From Rubrivivax sp. (GTDB lineage: Bacteria > Pseudomonadota > Gammaproteobacteria > Burkholderiales > Burkholderiaceae), in NCBI GenBank assembly GCA_016790225.1, contig JAEUOZ010000019.1:39043-103042 (forward strand): a stretch of 64,000 bases of DNA, given 5' to 3'. Positions 44,985 through 53,621 of the stretch are shown in pieces (the stretch's first letter is position 1; each line of letters opens with the position of its first letter). The notes below the pieces were generated by a model. It saw only the letters and a list, made by a program, of their open reading frames with translations. It made no database searches and was not told the DNA's origin. The position numbers and the translations under genes were made by a program.

Positions 44985-45986
44985 TCAGGGATGGGAGGGG
45001 GCTGGCTGCGCAGCGCCGGGACTGGCGGGTGCGTCCATCGCGGCACGCACCGCTGCGGCCTGAGGTATCGGTTCGACAGCGCCGTAGCCTTCGGTGGACA
45101 GGGCTGCGGCGACACAGGCATAACGGGCGGCATCCGCCAACGCATCGCCCGCCAGCCAGCGCGCCAGGAAGGCGCCGCCGAAGGTATCACCGGCGCCCGT
45201 GGCATCCCGCGCGCGGCAAGGGTGCGCCGGCAGCCGGTGGCGTTCTCTGGCCGTGGCCACCAGCGCGCCTTGTGCGCCCAGCTTCAACGCCACGGTGCCG
45301 GCCCCCAGACGCAGGCAGTGATCGACCAGCGCGTCAGGATCGTCCAGGCCCGTCAAGGCCACCACGTCGTCCAGGCTGGGCAAGGCGATGTCGCACAGGC
45401 GCAGCGCTTCGGTCATCACGTCGCGAGCGCGCGCCAGCGGCCACAGCTTCAGCCGCAGGTTGGTGTCGAAGCTCACCGGCACGCGGGCGGCGCGCGCCCG
45501 CTCGATCGCGGCAAAGCCGGTATCGCAGGCCTGGGCGCTGATGGCCAGCGAGATGCCCGAGAGATGAAACAGCCGTGAGGACTCGATCAGGCCTTCCGGG
45601 ATGTCTTGCGGCCGCAGGCGGCTGGCGGCCGAGCCCTGGCGAAAGAAGTGGAAGTGGTGGCCTTGCTCATCATGGGTGACGAAATAGATCGCAGTGAAGG
45701 CCTCGGGTAGCGTGACCACGCCGCGGGTATCCACCGCTTCGCGCTGCCACAGCTCGCGCAGCATCCGGCCATAGGCATCGTCGCCGATGGCGCTGAGATA
45801 GCCCGCGCGCGCGCCTTGCCGCGCCGCGGCGATGACCAGGTTGCTGCTGTCGCCGCCGAAGCCCTGCAGGTAGACGCGCCCCTCGCGCTCGCCGGTCTGG
45901 TTGAACTCGACCATCGGCTCGCCGAAGGCGAGAATGTCCAGGCCCGGGGCCGATCCGGGCGGGCTGTCGGATCTGCGTTCGACCAT
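44985..45986 (-). CDS. kdgK: PfkB-family sugar kinase, 2-keto-3-deoxygluconate kinase type
   Basis: This 333-residue ribokinase/PfkB-family kinase probably phosphorylates 2-keto-3-deoxygluconate. N-terminal motif ILAFGEPMVEFNQ, GGDSSNLVIAAARQG (sugar-binding region), the middle YFVTHDEQGHHFHFFRQGSAASRL characteristic of KDG kinases, and the C-terminal ATP site and catalytic base DATGAGDTFGGAFLARWLAG are all present. The ATG at 45986 is preferred to an upstream in-frame Met at 46022. It heads the run kdgK-DUF2164-SDR-cupin. The enzyme would feed the Entner-Doudoroff route, whose other genes are not in the window. Closely related fructokinase activity cannot be excluded. Confidence 0.85.
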   Translation of the reverse strand: MVERRSDSPPGSAPGLDILAFGEPMVEFNQTGEREGRVYLQGFGGDSSNLVIAAARQGARAGYLSAIGDDAYGRMLRELWQREAVDTRGVVTLPEAFTAIYFVTHDEQGHHFHFFRQGSAASRLRPQDIPEGLIESSRLFHLSGISLAISAQACDTGFAAIERARAARVPVSFDTNLRLKLWPLARARDVMTEALRLCDIALPSLDDVVALTGLDDPDALVDHCLRLGAGTVALKLGAQGALVATARERHRLPAHPCRARDATGAGDTFGGAFLARWLAGDALADAARYACVAAALSTEGYGAVEPIPQAAAVRAAMDAPASPGAAQPAPSHP

Positions 45987-46100
45987 GCGGGCCAGTATGG
46001 CACCGCGCCTGGCGCGCAGCACGTGCGAGTACCTGCCGGCGCGAAGGCTCCGTGCCCCGCCCCGGGGCGTCTGTCCACCCGGGTGGGACAGCGTCGAGGA

Positions 46101-46472
46101 TCAGCCCGGGACGGCCTGGGGCAGCGTCTTCTCGCCGCCGAACTCTTCGTAGGCCTGCAAGGCATGCGCCGCGTACATCAAGGAAGGCCCGCCGCCCATA
46201 TAGATGCACATGCCCAGCATCTCTTCGAACTCGGCGCGCGTGCAACCCAGCTTGACCAGCGCCTCGGCGTGGAAGCCCACACAGGGATCGCAGCGGGCAC
46301 CGACCGACAAGGCCATGGCGATCAGTTCCTTGGTCTTCTTGTCCAGCACGCCGTCTTGCGTGGCCGCACGCGCCAGCGCCGAAAAGCCCTGGGTGACGGC
46401 GGGTTGATCGGCGCGCAATCGGGCCAGTGTGCGGGAAATGTCGGTTGTGAGCTCGCGATAGGACTTGTCCAT
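46101..46472 (-). CDS. Carboxymuconolactone decarboxylase/AhpD-like protein
   Basis: The 123-residue protein has the CMD fold, with a helix KTKELIAMALSVGARCDPCVGFHAEALVKLG. This carries a CxxC pair (C-D-P-C) and a following His, as in AhpD-type alkylhydroperoxidases. A second helix is FEEMLGMCIYMGGGPSLMYAAHALQA. The CxxC suggests a redox or peroxidase role instead of lactone decarboxylation. The ATG at 46472 gives the domain alone; the frame is open to 46538. It is divergent from the HupE gene, and a palindrome lies in between. Confidence 0.85.
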   Translation of the reverse strand: MDKSYRELTTDISRTLARLRADQPAVTQGFSALARAATQDGVLDKKTKELIAMALSVGARCDPCVGFHAEALVKLGCTRAEFEEMLGMCIYMGGGPSLMYAAHALQAYEEFGGEKTLPQAVPG

Positions 46473-46507
46473 GAAAGCACCGGGTGGGATGGAAAGGTCC
46501 GTAGCGT

Positions 46508-46527
46508 ATATCAGCCATGGATGATAT
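46508..46527. promoter_or_regulatory. 20-bp near-perfect palindrome between AhpD-like gene and hupE
   Basis: ATATCAGCCATGGATGATAT matches its reverse complement at 18 of 20 positions and stands in an AT-rich patch of an otherwise GC-rich region, 36-55 bases upstream of the AhpD-like start. A TTGACA hexamer follows on the + strand at 46532, but no matching -10 was found at normal spacing. It is probably an operator for the divergent genes; the regulator is unknown. Confidence 0.5.
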
Positions 46528-46663
46528 TGAATTGACATCCATCACGGGCCGCTGCGCGTATGGATGCAGAGCGGGGCCGCCTGGCCCTCGCGTGCCGGGC
46601 GACATGCTGTCCATCCGGGCGAAACTCGCCGACACACTGGCCCAATGAAGGGTGGCTTTCGTG

Positions 46664-47272
46664 ATGACTGCAGGTTTACTGGTGCCGGCAAGCCGGCAAA
46701 TCGCTTTGGCGCTGCTGCTGGCGGCGCTGGCCGGATCGGCGCACGCGCACAGCCCGGAAGCCGCGGCTGGCGGGCTGCTGAGCGGGCTGCTGCATCCCTT
46801 GGGCGGGCCCGATCATGTGATCGCCATGGTCGCGGTGGGCCTGTGGGGCGCATTCCTCGGGCGCCCTGCGGTGTGGATGCTGCCCGTGGTCTTTCCGATG
46901 CTGATGGCCTTCGGCGGTGCGCTGGGTGTGCTGGGCCTGCCCTTGCCGGGCGTGGAGGTGGGCATCGCGCTGTCGGCGGTGGTGCTGGGCGCGCTGGTGG
47001 CTGCGGCGCAGCGGCTGCCGCTGGCCTTGGCTGTCGTGGTGGTGGCCGTGTTCGCGCTGTTTCATGGACATGCGCATGGCACGGAACTGCCGCAGTCGGC
47101 CAGCCCGGTGGCCTACAGCCTCGGCTTCGTCATCGCCACGGGCGGCCTGCATGCCGCTGGCATCGCGCTGTCGCTGTTCACGCGCTGGCCCTGGGGTCGC
47201 GCGCTGATCCGCGCCACCGGTGGCCTGATCGCCCTGCTGGGGCTGCTGTTCCTCTGGCGCGCGCTGGCATGA
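46664..47272 (+). CDS. hupE: HupE/UreJ-family metal permease
   Basis: The protein (202 residues from the ATG at 46664; a GTG at 46652 is possible) has a signal peptide (IALALLLAALAGSAHA) and about six membrane helices. Two His-rich signatures of the family are present: LLHPLGGPDHVIAMVAVG (HPLGGxDH) and LFHGHAHGTELP. HupE/UreJ proteins are thought to bring nickel, or in some cases other metals, into the cell for hydrogenase or urease. Placement ahead of the hydrogenase genes supports nickel supply. It overlaps the start of a second HupE-like gene by four bases. Confidence 0.9.
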   Translation: MTAGLLVPASRQIALALLLAALAGSAHAHSPEAAAGGLLSGLLHPLGGPDHVIAMVAVGLWGAFLGRPAVWMLPVVFPMLMAFGGALGVLGLPLPGVEVGIALSAVVLGALVAAAQRLPLALAVVVVAVFALFHGHAHGTELPQSASPVAYSLGFVIATGGLHAAGIALSLFTRWPWGRALIRATGGLIALLGLLFLWRALA

Positions 47273-47928
47273 GCCGCGTGAGCCGCGTGCGCCCCGTGCG
47301 CCCCGTGCGCCCGGGCCCGGTCAGGGCCTGGCGCGGTGCCCTTGTCGCGGCAGCCCTGGCGGCGGCGGCGCCGGCCGCACAGGCCCACAGCCCCATCGAA
47401 GGCATGGGCCCGTTCGCCAGTGGTCTGCTGCATCCGCTGGTGGAGCCGGCGCTGCTGGTGTCGCTGGCGGCGCTGGGCCTGCTGCTGGGCCAGGCGGCGC
47501 GTGGCCGGGTGGCCAGCGTGCAGCGCGCCCTGCTGGTGTTTGCCTTGGCTCTGCTGGCCGGCCTGGCCGCGCACCGTGTCGCGGGCGATCCTGATCTCAC
47601 GCGTGGTCTGCTGCTGCTGGGCGGCTTGATCGGCGTGATCGTGGCCACGGCGGCGCGCCTGCCGGCTGCCGTGCTGCTGTCGGTGGCGGCGGTGGTCGGC
47701 CTGGCCGCCGGCCTGGGCTCCGGACCCTCTGGCGTGCAGGGACAAACCTACTGGGTGATGCTGTGCGGCACGGCGCTGGGCACGCTGCTGCTGCCGGCCT
47801 GGGTGATGGCCGTGGTGAGCCCGATGCGCCGTGCCTGGATGCAGATCGCCGTGCGGGTGCTCGGCTCCTGGCTGGCGGCCGTGGCGCTGCTGGTGCTGTC
47901 TCTGTCGTTGGCGCGGCTGGTGCGTTAG
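47269..47928 (+). CDS. HupE-like membrane protein with degenerate metal motif
   Basis: The 219-residue protein has the same layout as the preceding HupE: a signal peptide ending AAPAAQA, mature start HSPIEGMGPFASGLLHPL, and about six membrane helices. But the key motif reads HPLVEPALLV, so the Asp-His of HPLGGPDH is lost, and the second HGHAHGTE motif is missing. It is likely a paralogue that has lost part of its metal site or become a partner subunit. Its N-terminal region is built from 9-base tandem repeats coding Arg/Val/Pro. Its start overlaps hupE and a membrane SagB-like gene follows 75 bases later. Confidence 0.75.
   Translation: MSRVSRVRPVRPVRPGPVRAWRGALVAAALAAAAPAAQAHSPIEGMGPFASGLLHPLVEPALLVSLAALGLLLGQAARGRVASVQRALLVFALALLAGLAAHRVAGDPDLTRGLLLLGGLIGVIVATAARLPAAVLLSVAAVVGLAAGLGSGPSGVQGQTYWVMLCGTALGTLLLPAWVMAVVSPMRRAWMQIAVRVLGSWLAAVALLVLSLSLARLVR
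47272..47307 (+). repeat. Four 9-bp tandem units in the HupE-like gene start
   Basis: Two copies of AGCCGCGTG are followed by two of CGCCCCGTG, with a partial fifth unit. They code SRV-SRV-RPV-RPV in the positively charged part of the signal peptide. Copy number could vary by slippage without breaking the frame. Confidence 0.7.
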
Positions 47929-48003
47929 CCTGCGGGCGAAGGTCCGGCAGGCCCGGCTGGCGCGTGTCGAGTTCCAGGCCCGCCGGCAGGAGGTGATGGG
48001 CGC

Positions 48004-50112
48004 ATGCCGAGCCAGTTGATGTGGGTGATGCTGCCGATCGTGCTGGCCGGCGCCTGGGTGGCCTGGCGCGCCGCGAGAGGGCGTCTGCCCAGCCGGCCAG
48101 CCCTGAACGCGCTGTTCAGCGTGATGCTGGCCTTCTACGTCCTGATCACCGCCGGCCTGGGCATCTTCTGGGTCGCCAACCAGCACCTGCCGGTCTTCGA
48201 CTGGCACTATGTCTTCGGCTACGCCATGCTCGTGCTGCTGGCCGTGCACCTGGCCTTCAACCTGCGGGCCCTGCTGGCGCAGTGGCGCCGGCTGAGGGAG
48301 CACCCGCCGGCGCCGGCGACGCCGGCCAGGCCGGTGCGGGATGCGGCACCGGCCGCGGCGGTGGCGCGCCGCCCGGCGATCAAGGCGATGGGCGGCCTGT
48401 GGCTGCTGGGCGTGGGTGCGTCCAGCGGGCTGGCCTATGTCATCGGTCTGCGGCATGGCCGCACCGAACTGCACCTGGGCGCGGCCGGCGCGCCGGCCGG
48501 CGAAGCCTCGGCATCGCTGGCGGTGGTGGAGCAGTTTCACGCCCATTCCTCGCACAGCCGGGCGGGTCTGCTGCGGCGCGCGGCCAGCACGGATTGGGGT
48601 GATGCACCGCCGCCGTTCAAACGCTACCCCGGCCGGCCCTGGCAGGCTCTGGGCGAGCCCGGCCGGCCCGGGCCCGGGTTGCGGCCGGGCCAGCCGGTCA
48701 CCCGCGAGGCCCTGGCGGCGCTGCTGTGGCACACCACCGGCGTGAGCCTGCGCCGCGGCGGCATCCCCTTCCGCAGCGCGCCGTCCTCGGGGGCCTTGTT
48801 CGCCACCGAGCTCTATGTGGCGGTGGCGGATGTCGACGGCTTGAGGGCCGGCCTGTGGCACTACGATCCCGATCGCCATGGCCTGCACCGGCTGACGGAG
48901 GCTCGGCCCGCCGAGCCCCTGCTGCCGATGGGCGCAGCCGCCGCGGTCTGGGCGAGCGCGCTGTTCCGACGCAGCGGCCACAAGTACGGTGACCGGACCT
49001 ACCGCTACGTGCTGGCTGATCTGGGGCATGCGCTGGAAAACCTGCGCGCCTGCGCCGCAGCTTCGGGCCTGGCCCTGAGCTTCGAGAGCCGCTTCGATGA
49101 GGCTCGCGTGGCCGAGGCGCTGGGGCTGGATGCGGCGGAAGAGGGCGTGCTGGCGCTGGCGCTGATCCGGCCCTCGGGCGCCAAGCCGAATGAGTTGACA
49201 GCCGGCGCCGGCCCGCAGGCCCGTCCGGGTGCTGCCAGCCCGCAGGAGTCGGTCGGTGGGCCGCTGGCCGAGCCAGGCGCCGCACGTTCGCCGGATGCTG
49301 GATCCTGGCGGCCTGCCGCACTGGGCGAGGCGGGCGTCGCCCTCGGGTTGACCACGGCGATCCACCGTGCCACCTCGCTGCAGGCCCCGATCAGCGGCGC
49401 TTCGGCCGCCGGGGAGCGCGCCGGGTCTCCGGCGCCACCGGCACACGCTTCAGCAGCGGCAGGCATGGGTAGGGCCTCGCCGCAGTCGTCCACACCTGCA
49501 GACGCGCCTGCAGCCCTTGCGTTGCCGCGCCTCGAGCGCCTCGAGCGCCTCGGAGAGGCGGCCGAGGGCACGCTGTGGAGCCGCATTGCCACGCGGCGAT
49601 CGCAGCGCCGCTTCAGCGCACAGGCCTTGCCGCTGCCGGCGCTGGCCAGGGTGCTGGATGAACTGGCCGGCCCGGGGCCGCTGCTGTCGGCGTCCGTGCG
49701 GGTGGATGTGGTCGCAAATGCCGTGGAGGGCCTGCCCAGCGGCAGCTGGCGTCTGGATGCGCCGCGCCGGCAGCTCTTGCGCCGCACGCTGTGGCCGGCC
49801 GCGGACATCCGCGCGCGCGCCCAGTCCGCGGGGCTGGACCAGGAGGTGATCGGCGACGCCCAGGCGGTCATCGTGCTGAGCATCGCGCGCTCCGTGTGGG
49901 CCGTGGATGCCGCCGGCCCGGCGCGCGGCTACCGGCATGCCTTTCTGGAGGCCGGGCTGGTGGGCGAGCGCGTCTATCTCGCGGCCGCCTCGCAAGGCCT
50001 GGGTGTCTGCGCCGTGGGTGCCTTCTTCGACGAAGAGTTGGCCGTGCTGACCGGCGTGGATACCTCGCAGGAGTGGGTGATCCACCTCGCGGCGCTCGGC
50101 CTGCCGGCCTGA
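48004..50112 (+). CDS. Membrane-anchored protein with two SagB/nitroreductase-like domains
   Basis: This 702-residue protein has four N-terminal hydrophobic segments (about residues 5-25, 35-58, 67-92 and 129-148), the third carrying His68 and His82 with 13 residues between, a spacing suggestive of b-heme ligation. Two SagB-type nitroreductase-fold domains follow. The first (~200-400) contains LLWHTTGVSLRRGGIPFRSAPSSGALFATELYV, and HYDPDRHGLHRL is the usual SagB sequence. The second (~520-700) contains LWSRIATRRSQRRFSAQALPLPALARVLDEL and FLEAGLVGERVYLAAASQGLGVCAVGAFFDEE. A variable Ala/Pro/Gly-rich linker joins them. SagB-like proteins normally bind FMN. Position between HupE genes and hoxK suggests a redox role linked to hydrogenase, but this is inference. 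Confidence 0.75.
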   Translation: MPSQLMWVMLPIVLAGAWVAWRAARGRLPSRPALNALFSVMLAFYVLITAGLGIFWVANQHLPVFDWHYVFGYAMLVLLAVHLAFNLRALLAQWRRLREHPPAPATPARPVRDAAPAAAVARRPAIKAMGGLWLLGVGASSGLAYVIGLRHGRTELHLGAAGAPAGEASASLAVVEQFHAHSSHSRAGLLRRAASTDWGDAPPPFKRYPGRPWQALGEPGRPGPGLRPGQPVTREALAALLWHTTGVSLRRGGIPFRSAPSSGALFATELYVAVADVDGLRAGLWHYDPDRHGLHRLTEARPAEPLLPMGAAAAVWASALFRRSGHKYGDRTYRYVLADLGHALENLRACAAASGLALSFESRFDEARVAEALGLDAAEEGVLALALIRPSGAKPNELTAGAGPQARPGAASPQESVGGPLAEPGAARSPDAGSWRPAALGEAGVALGLTTAIHRATSLQAPISGASAAGERAGSPAPPAHASAAAGMGRASPQSSTPADAPAALALPRLERLERLGEAAEGTLWSRIATRRSQRRFSAQALPLPALARVLDELAGPGPLLSASVRVDVVANAVEGLPSGSWRLDAPRRQLLRRTLWPAADIRARAQSAGLDQEVIGDAQAVIVLSIARSVWAVDAAGPARGYRHAFLEAGLVGERVYLAAASQGLGVCAVGAFFDEELAVLTGVDTSQEWVIHLAALGLPA

Positions 50113-50237
50113 TCGACGGGCGAAAGAAGCGCTCGCGGGCCTCGCCGGCGGCCCCTGCCAAGGCAGCTTTCGGCGTGCAGGTGCAGCTGGAAAGTGAACT
50201 GCCAGCGCGTCTGACGCCGGACTGACCACCCCGGAAA

Positions 50238-50262
50238 AAGTCCGCAAGCGACGTGCGGATTT
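50238..50262. promoter_or_regulatory. Inverted repeat upstream of hydrogenase genes
   Basis: Within the 289-base gap before hoxK lies TCCGCA-N7-TGCGGA, extended by A/T and G-T pairs to a 9-bp stem (50238-50246 with 50254-50262). It could be a terminator of the upstream gene or an operator. Two TGTTTAC direct repeats (50289 and 50325) follow. No clean sigma-54 -24/-12 element was found. Confidence 0.4.
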
Positions 50263-50401
50263 ACGGGGTAGATCGCCCTCGAGTTAGGTGTTTACCCGGT
50301 GCCGATCGTCACGGGCATGACACTTGTTTACAGCCACCGCATCTCGCCGGTCGAGGGCTGCCCAAACCAGGGCGGATATCCGGCACAACAGGAGACTGCG
50401 G

Positions 50402-51466
50402 ATGGAAACCTTCTACGAGGTCATGCGGCGCCAAGGCATCTCTCGCCGCAGCCTGCTCAAGTACTGCTCGCTCACCGCCACCTCGCTGGGCCTGGGCCCG
50501 GCCTTCGTGCCGAAGATCGCGCATGCGATGGAGACCAAGCCGCGCACGCCCGTGATCTGGCTCAACGGCCTGGAGTGCACCTGCTGCTCCGAGAGCTTCA
50601 TCCGCAGCGCCCACCCGCTGGCCAAGGATGTCGTGCTTTCGATGATCTCGCTGGACTACAGCCACGTGCTGATGGCGGCCAGCGGCTACCAGGCCGAAGC
50701 GGCACTGGAAGAGGCCAAGAAGAAGCACAAGGGCAACTACATCCTGGCCGTCGAAGGCAATCCGCCGCTGAACGAGGACGGCATGTACTGCTTCCAGGGC
50801 GGTCGCCCCTTCGTCGAGAAGCTGAAGGAAGCCGCGGCCGACGCCAAGGCCGTGATCGCCTGGGGCGCCTGCGCCTCCTGGGGCTGCGTGCAGGCCGCCA
50901 AGCCCAACCCCACGCAGGCCGTGCCGATCCACAAGGTCATCACCGACAAGCCCATCATCAAGATCCCGGGCTGCCCGCCCATCGCCGAAGTGATGACGGG
51001 CGTGGTCACCTACATGCTGACCTTCGACAAGATCCCCGAGTTGGACCGCATGGGCCGCCCGAAGATGTTCTACGGCCAGCGCATCCACGACAAGTGCTAT
51101 CGCCGCCCGCACTTCGATGCCGGACAGTTCGTCGAGCAGTGGGACGACGAGGCCGCACGCAAGGGCTACTGCCTCTACAAGGTGGGCTGCAAGGGCCCGA
51201 CGACCTACAACGCCTGCTCCACCACGCGCTGGAACGGTGGCGTGAGCTTCCCCATCGGCTCCGGCCACGGCTGCATCGGCTGCAGTGAAGACGGCTTCTG
51301 GGACAAGGGCTCGTTCTACGACCGCCTGACCACCATCCACCAGTTCGGCATCGAGAGCAACGCCGACCGCGTGGGCGCCACCGCTGCCGGTGTCATCGGC
51401 GCGGCCGTGGCAGCGCATGCGGCCGTCAGTGCCGTCAAGCGCGCCACGTCCAAGGGCCACGAATAA
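50402..51466 (+). CDS. hoxK: [NiFe] uptake hydrogenase small subunit, oxygen-tolerant type
   Basis: The electron-transfer subunit of a membrane-bound [NiFe] hydrogenase (group 1d type), 354 residues. Residues 1-42 are a Tat signal peptide (SRRSLLK motif, cleavage after AHA). The proximal cluster Cys residues are Cys59, Cys62 and Cys157 plus the one in IPGCPP. The two extra cysteines of oxygen-tolerant enzymes are present, Cys61 (ECTCC) and Cys162 (ASWGC), equal to Cys19 and Cys120 of the R. eutropha enzyme. Medial/distal cluster motifs are [13 protein letters not shown] and [18 protein letters not shown]-terminal hydrophobic helix anchors it to the membrane with HoxZ. The ATG at 50402 is preferred over an upstream one at 50324. 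Confidence 0.97.
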   Translation: METFYEVMRRQGISRRSLLKYCSLTATSLGLGPAFVPKIAHAMETKPRTPVIWLNGLECTCCSESFIRSAHPLAKDVVLSMISLDYSHVLMAASGYQAEAALEEAKKKHKGNYILAVEGNPPLNEDGMYCFQGGRPFVEKLKEAAADAKAVIAWGACASWGCVQAAKPNPTQAVPIHKVITDKPIIKIPGCPPIAEVMTGVVTYMLTFDKIPELDRMGRPKMFYGQRIHDKCYRRPHFDAGQFVEQWDDEAARKGYCLYKVGCKGPTTYNACSTTRWNGGVSFPIGSGHGCIGCSEDGFWDKGSFYDRLTTIHQFGIESNADRVGATAAGVIGAAVAAHAAVSAVKRATSKGHE

Positions 51467-51499
51467 CGGCTGACACGAGCGGCACAAGGAGCAACCATC

Positions 51500-53296
51500 A
51501 TGGCCAGCTACGAAACCCAGGGCTTCAAGCTCGACAACTCCGGCAAGCGCGTCGTCGTCGACCCGGTCACCCGCATCGAAGGTCACCTGCGCGTCGAGGT
51601 CAACCTCGACGAGAAGAACACCATCCGCAATGCGGTCAGCACCGGCACGATGTGGCGCGGGCTGGAGGTCATCCTCAAGGGCCGCGATCCGCGCGATGCC
51701 TGGGCCTTCACGGAGCGCATCTGCGGCGTCTGCACCGGCACCCACGCACTGACCAGCGTGCGCGCGGTCGAGGATGCCCTGGGCATCCAGATCCCGGACA
51801 ACGCGAACATCATCCGCAACATCATGCAGCTGAACCTTCAGGTGCATGACCATCTGGTCCATTTCTACCACCTGCATGCGCTGGACTGGGTGGACGTGGT
51901 TTCCGCGCTGAAGGCCGATCCCAAGGCGACGAGCGAGCTGGCCCAGAGCATCAGCCCCTGGCCCAACAGCAGCCCGGGCTACTTCCGCGATATCCAGAAC
52001 CGCCTGAAGAAGTTTGTCGAAAGCGGCCAGCTCGGCCCCTTCGCCAACGGCTACTGGGGCAGCCCGGCCTACAAGCTGCCGGCTGAAGCCAACCTGATGG
52101 CCGTGACGCACTATCTGGAAGCACTCGATTTCCAGAAGGAGATCGTCAAGATCCACACCATCTTCGGCGGCAAGAACCCGCACCCGAACTGGCTGGTGGG
52201 CGGCGTGCCCTGCCCGATCAACCTCGACTCCGCCGGCGCCGTGGGTGCGATCAACATCGAGCGCCTGAACCAGGTCAAGTTCATCGTGGACCGCACGCGC
52301 GAATTCGTGGAGCAGGTCTACATCCCCGATCTGCTGGCCATCGCCTCCTTCTACAAGGGCTGGCTCTACGGCGGCGGTCTCTCGGGCAAGAGCATGCTCA
52401 GCTACGGCGATCTGCCCAAGCGCGCCAACGACTACTCCGCCGCCAACCTGATGCTGCCGCGCGGCGCCATCATCAACGGCGACCTCTCCAAGATCCACGA
52501 AGTGGACGTGAAGGATCCGGAGCAGGTGCAGGAGTTCGTCACCCACAGCTGGTACAAGTACGCCGACGAGACCAAGGGCCTGCACCCCTGGGACGGCGTC
52601 ACCGAGCCCAACTTCGTGCTCGGCCCCAACACCAAGGGCAAGAAGACGGCCATCGAGGCCCTGGACGAATCCGCCAAGTACTCGTGGATCAAGTCGCCGC
52701 GCTGGCGCGGCCACGCGATGGAAGTGGGCCCGCTGTCACGTATGGTGCTGGGTTATGTGCAGCCCAAGCAGTACCCCTGGATCAAGGAAAACGTCGATGC
52801 CGTGCTGAAGAAGCTCGACGTGCCCGTGGCCGCGCTGTTCAGCACGCTGGGCCGTACGGCGGCGCGAGGCATCGAGGCCGCCTACTGCGCCGAGCTGCAG
52901 CAGAGCGAGCTGGCACGCCTGATGGCCAACTGCAAGGCCGGCAACACCGCCACCGCCAACGTCGACAAGTGGGAACCCAGCACCTGGCCGAAGGAGGCCA
53001 AGGGCGCCGGCTTCACCGAAGCGCCGCGCGGTGCGCTGGGCCACTGGGTGCGCATCAAGGACACCAAGATCGACAACTACCAGTGCGTGGTGCCCACCAC
53101 CTGGAACGGCAGCCCGCGTGATCACAAGGGGCAGATCGGTGCCTTCGAGGCCAGCCTCATGAACACCCCGCTGGCCAAGGCCGACCAGCCGCTGGAGATC
53201 CTGCGCACGCTGCACAGCTTCGATCCCTGCCTGGCCTGCTCCACCCACGTGATGTCGCCCGATGGCCAGGAAATGGCCCAGGTGACGGTGCGCTGA
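51500..53296 (+). CDS. hoxG: [NiFe] uptake hydrogenase large subunit
   Basis: The catalytic subunit (598 residues) holds the NiFe(CN)2CO site that splits H2. The four Ni-ligating cysteines are in RICGVC (Cys75, Cys78) and the C-terminal DPCLACSTH. The last 15 residues after His583 ([15 protein letters not shown]) are the assembly peptide removed by HoxM after nickel insertion. [10 protein letters not shown] and the FPG-like proton path residues are also present. It has no signal peptide and is exported piggyback with HoxK through Tat. It lies 34 bases after hoxK and is the most conserved gene here. Confidence 0.98.
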   Translation: MASYETQGFKLDNSGKRVVVDPVTRIEGHLRVEVNLDEKNTIRNAVSTGTMWRGLEVILKGRDPRDAWAFTERICGVCTGTHALTSVRAVEDALGIQIPDNANIIRNIMQLNLQVHDHLVHFYHLHALDWVDVVSALKADPKATSELAQSISPWPNSSPGYFRDIQNRLKKFVESGQLGPFANGYWGSPAYKLPAEANLMAVTHYLEALDFQKEIVKIHTIFGGKNPHPNWLVGGVPCPINLDSAGAVGAINIERLNQVKFIVDRTREFVEQVYIPDLLAIASFYKGWLYGGGLSGKSMLSYGDLPKRANDYSAANLMLPRGAIINGDLSKIHEVDVKDPEQVQEFVTHSWYKYADETKGLHPWDGVTEPNFVLGPNTKGKKTAIEALDESAKYSWIKSPRWRGHAMEVGPLSRMVLGYVQPKQYPWIKENVDAVLKKLDVPVAALFSTLGRTAARGIEAAYCAELQQSELARLMANCKAGNTATANVDKWEPSTWPKEAKGAGFTEAPRGALGHWVRIKDTKIDNYQCVVPTTWNGSPRDHKGQIGAFEASLMNTPLAKADQPLEILRTLHSFDPCLACSTHVMSPDGQEMAQVTVR

Positions 53297-53317
53297 ACGA
53301 GACCGAGGAGAACCGCA

Positions 53318-53596
53318 ATGACCAGCTTCATCGTCCGCAACCTGGCGCTGGGCGCCTCGTTGATGATCATCGCCTCGGCAGCGCCGGCCCACACCGGCCA
53401 CGGCCATGAGGACCTGAGCAGCTTCGAGGGCCTGATCCACGCGCTGAGCCAGCCCGATCACCTGCTGATGCTGCTGGCCGGCACGGTGGTGACGAGCCTG
53501 CTGGCGCCGCGCCTGCTGCGTCTGGGCAACCGGCTGCTGGCCGGGCTGCGCCGACGCCTGGCCGACCGCCGTGGCACCGCACCCGCCGAGCATTGA
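53318..53596 (+). CDS. Short HupE-like membrane protein between hoxG and hoxZ
   Basis: A 92-residue protein with an N-terminal secretory or membrane segment (LALGASLMIIASAAPA), then a His-rich start HTGHGHEDLSSFEGLIHALSQPDHLLMLLAGTVVTSLLAPRLL and a basic Arg-rich tail. The HTGHGH...IHALSQPDH part resembles the amino end of HupE (HPLGGPDH), but the protein stops after one or two helices. A GAGGAG ribosome-binding site precedes the ATG. No such protein is part of the classic hoxKGZ order, where hoxZ directly follows hoxG. It could bind nickel or be a membrane partner of HoxZ. Function is not known. Confidence 0.8.
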   Translation: MTSFIVRNLALGASLMIIASAAPAHTGHGHEDLSSFEGLIHALSQPDHLLMLLAGTVVTSLLAPRLLRLGNRLLAGLRRRLADRRGTAPAEH

Positions 53597-53621
53597 GCAC
53601 GCCAGCCCAAGGGGGTCTCCC

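Noticed and set aside
46532..46562. Sigma-70 promoter for hupE from a TTGACA hexamer
   Set aside because: The nearest TATA-like hexamer (TATGGA) is 21 bases away, outside normal spacing, so no promoter feature was called.
50309..52714. 801-residue - strand frame across hoxK and hoxG
   Set aside because: It lies opposite highly conserved hydrogenase genes and reads as a Val/Ala/Gly-rich shadow with no domain.
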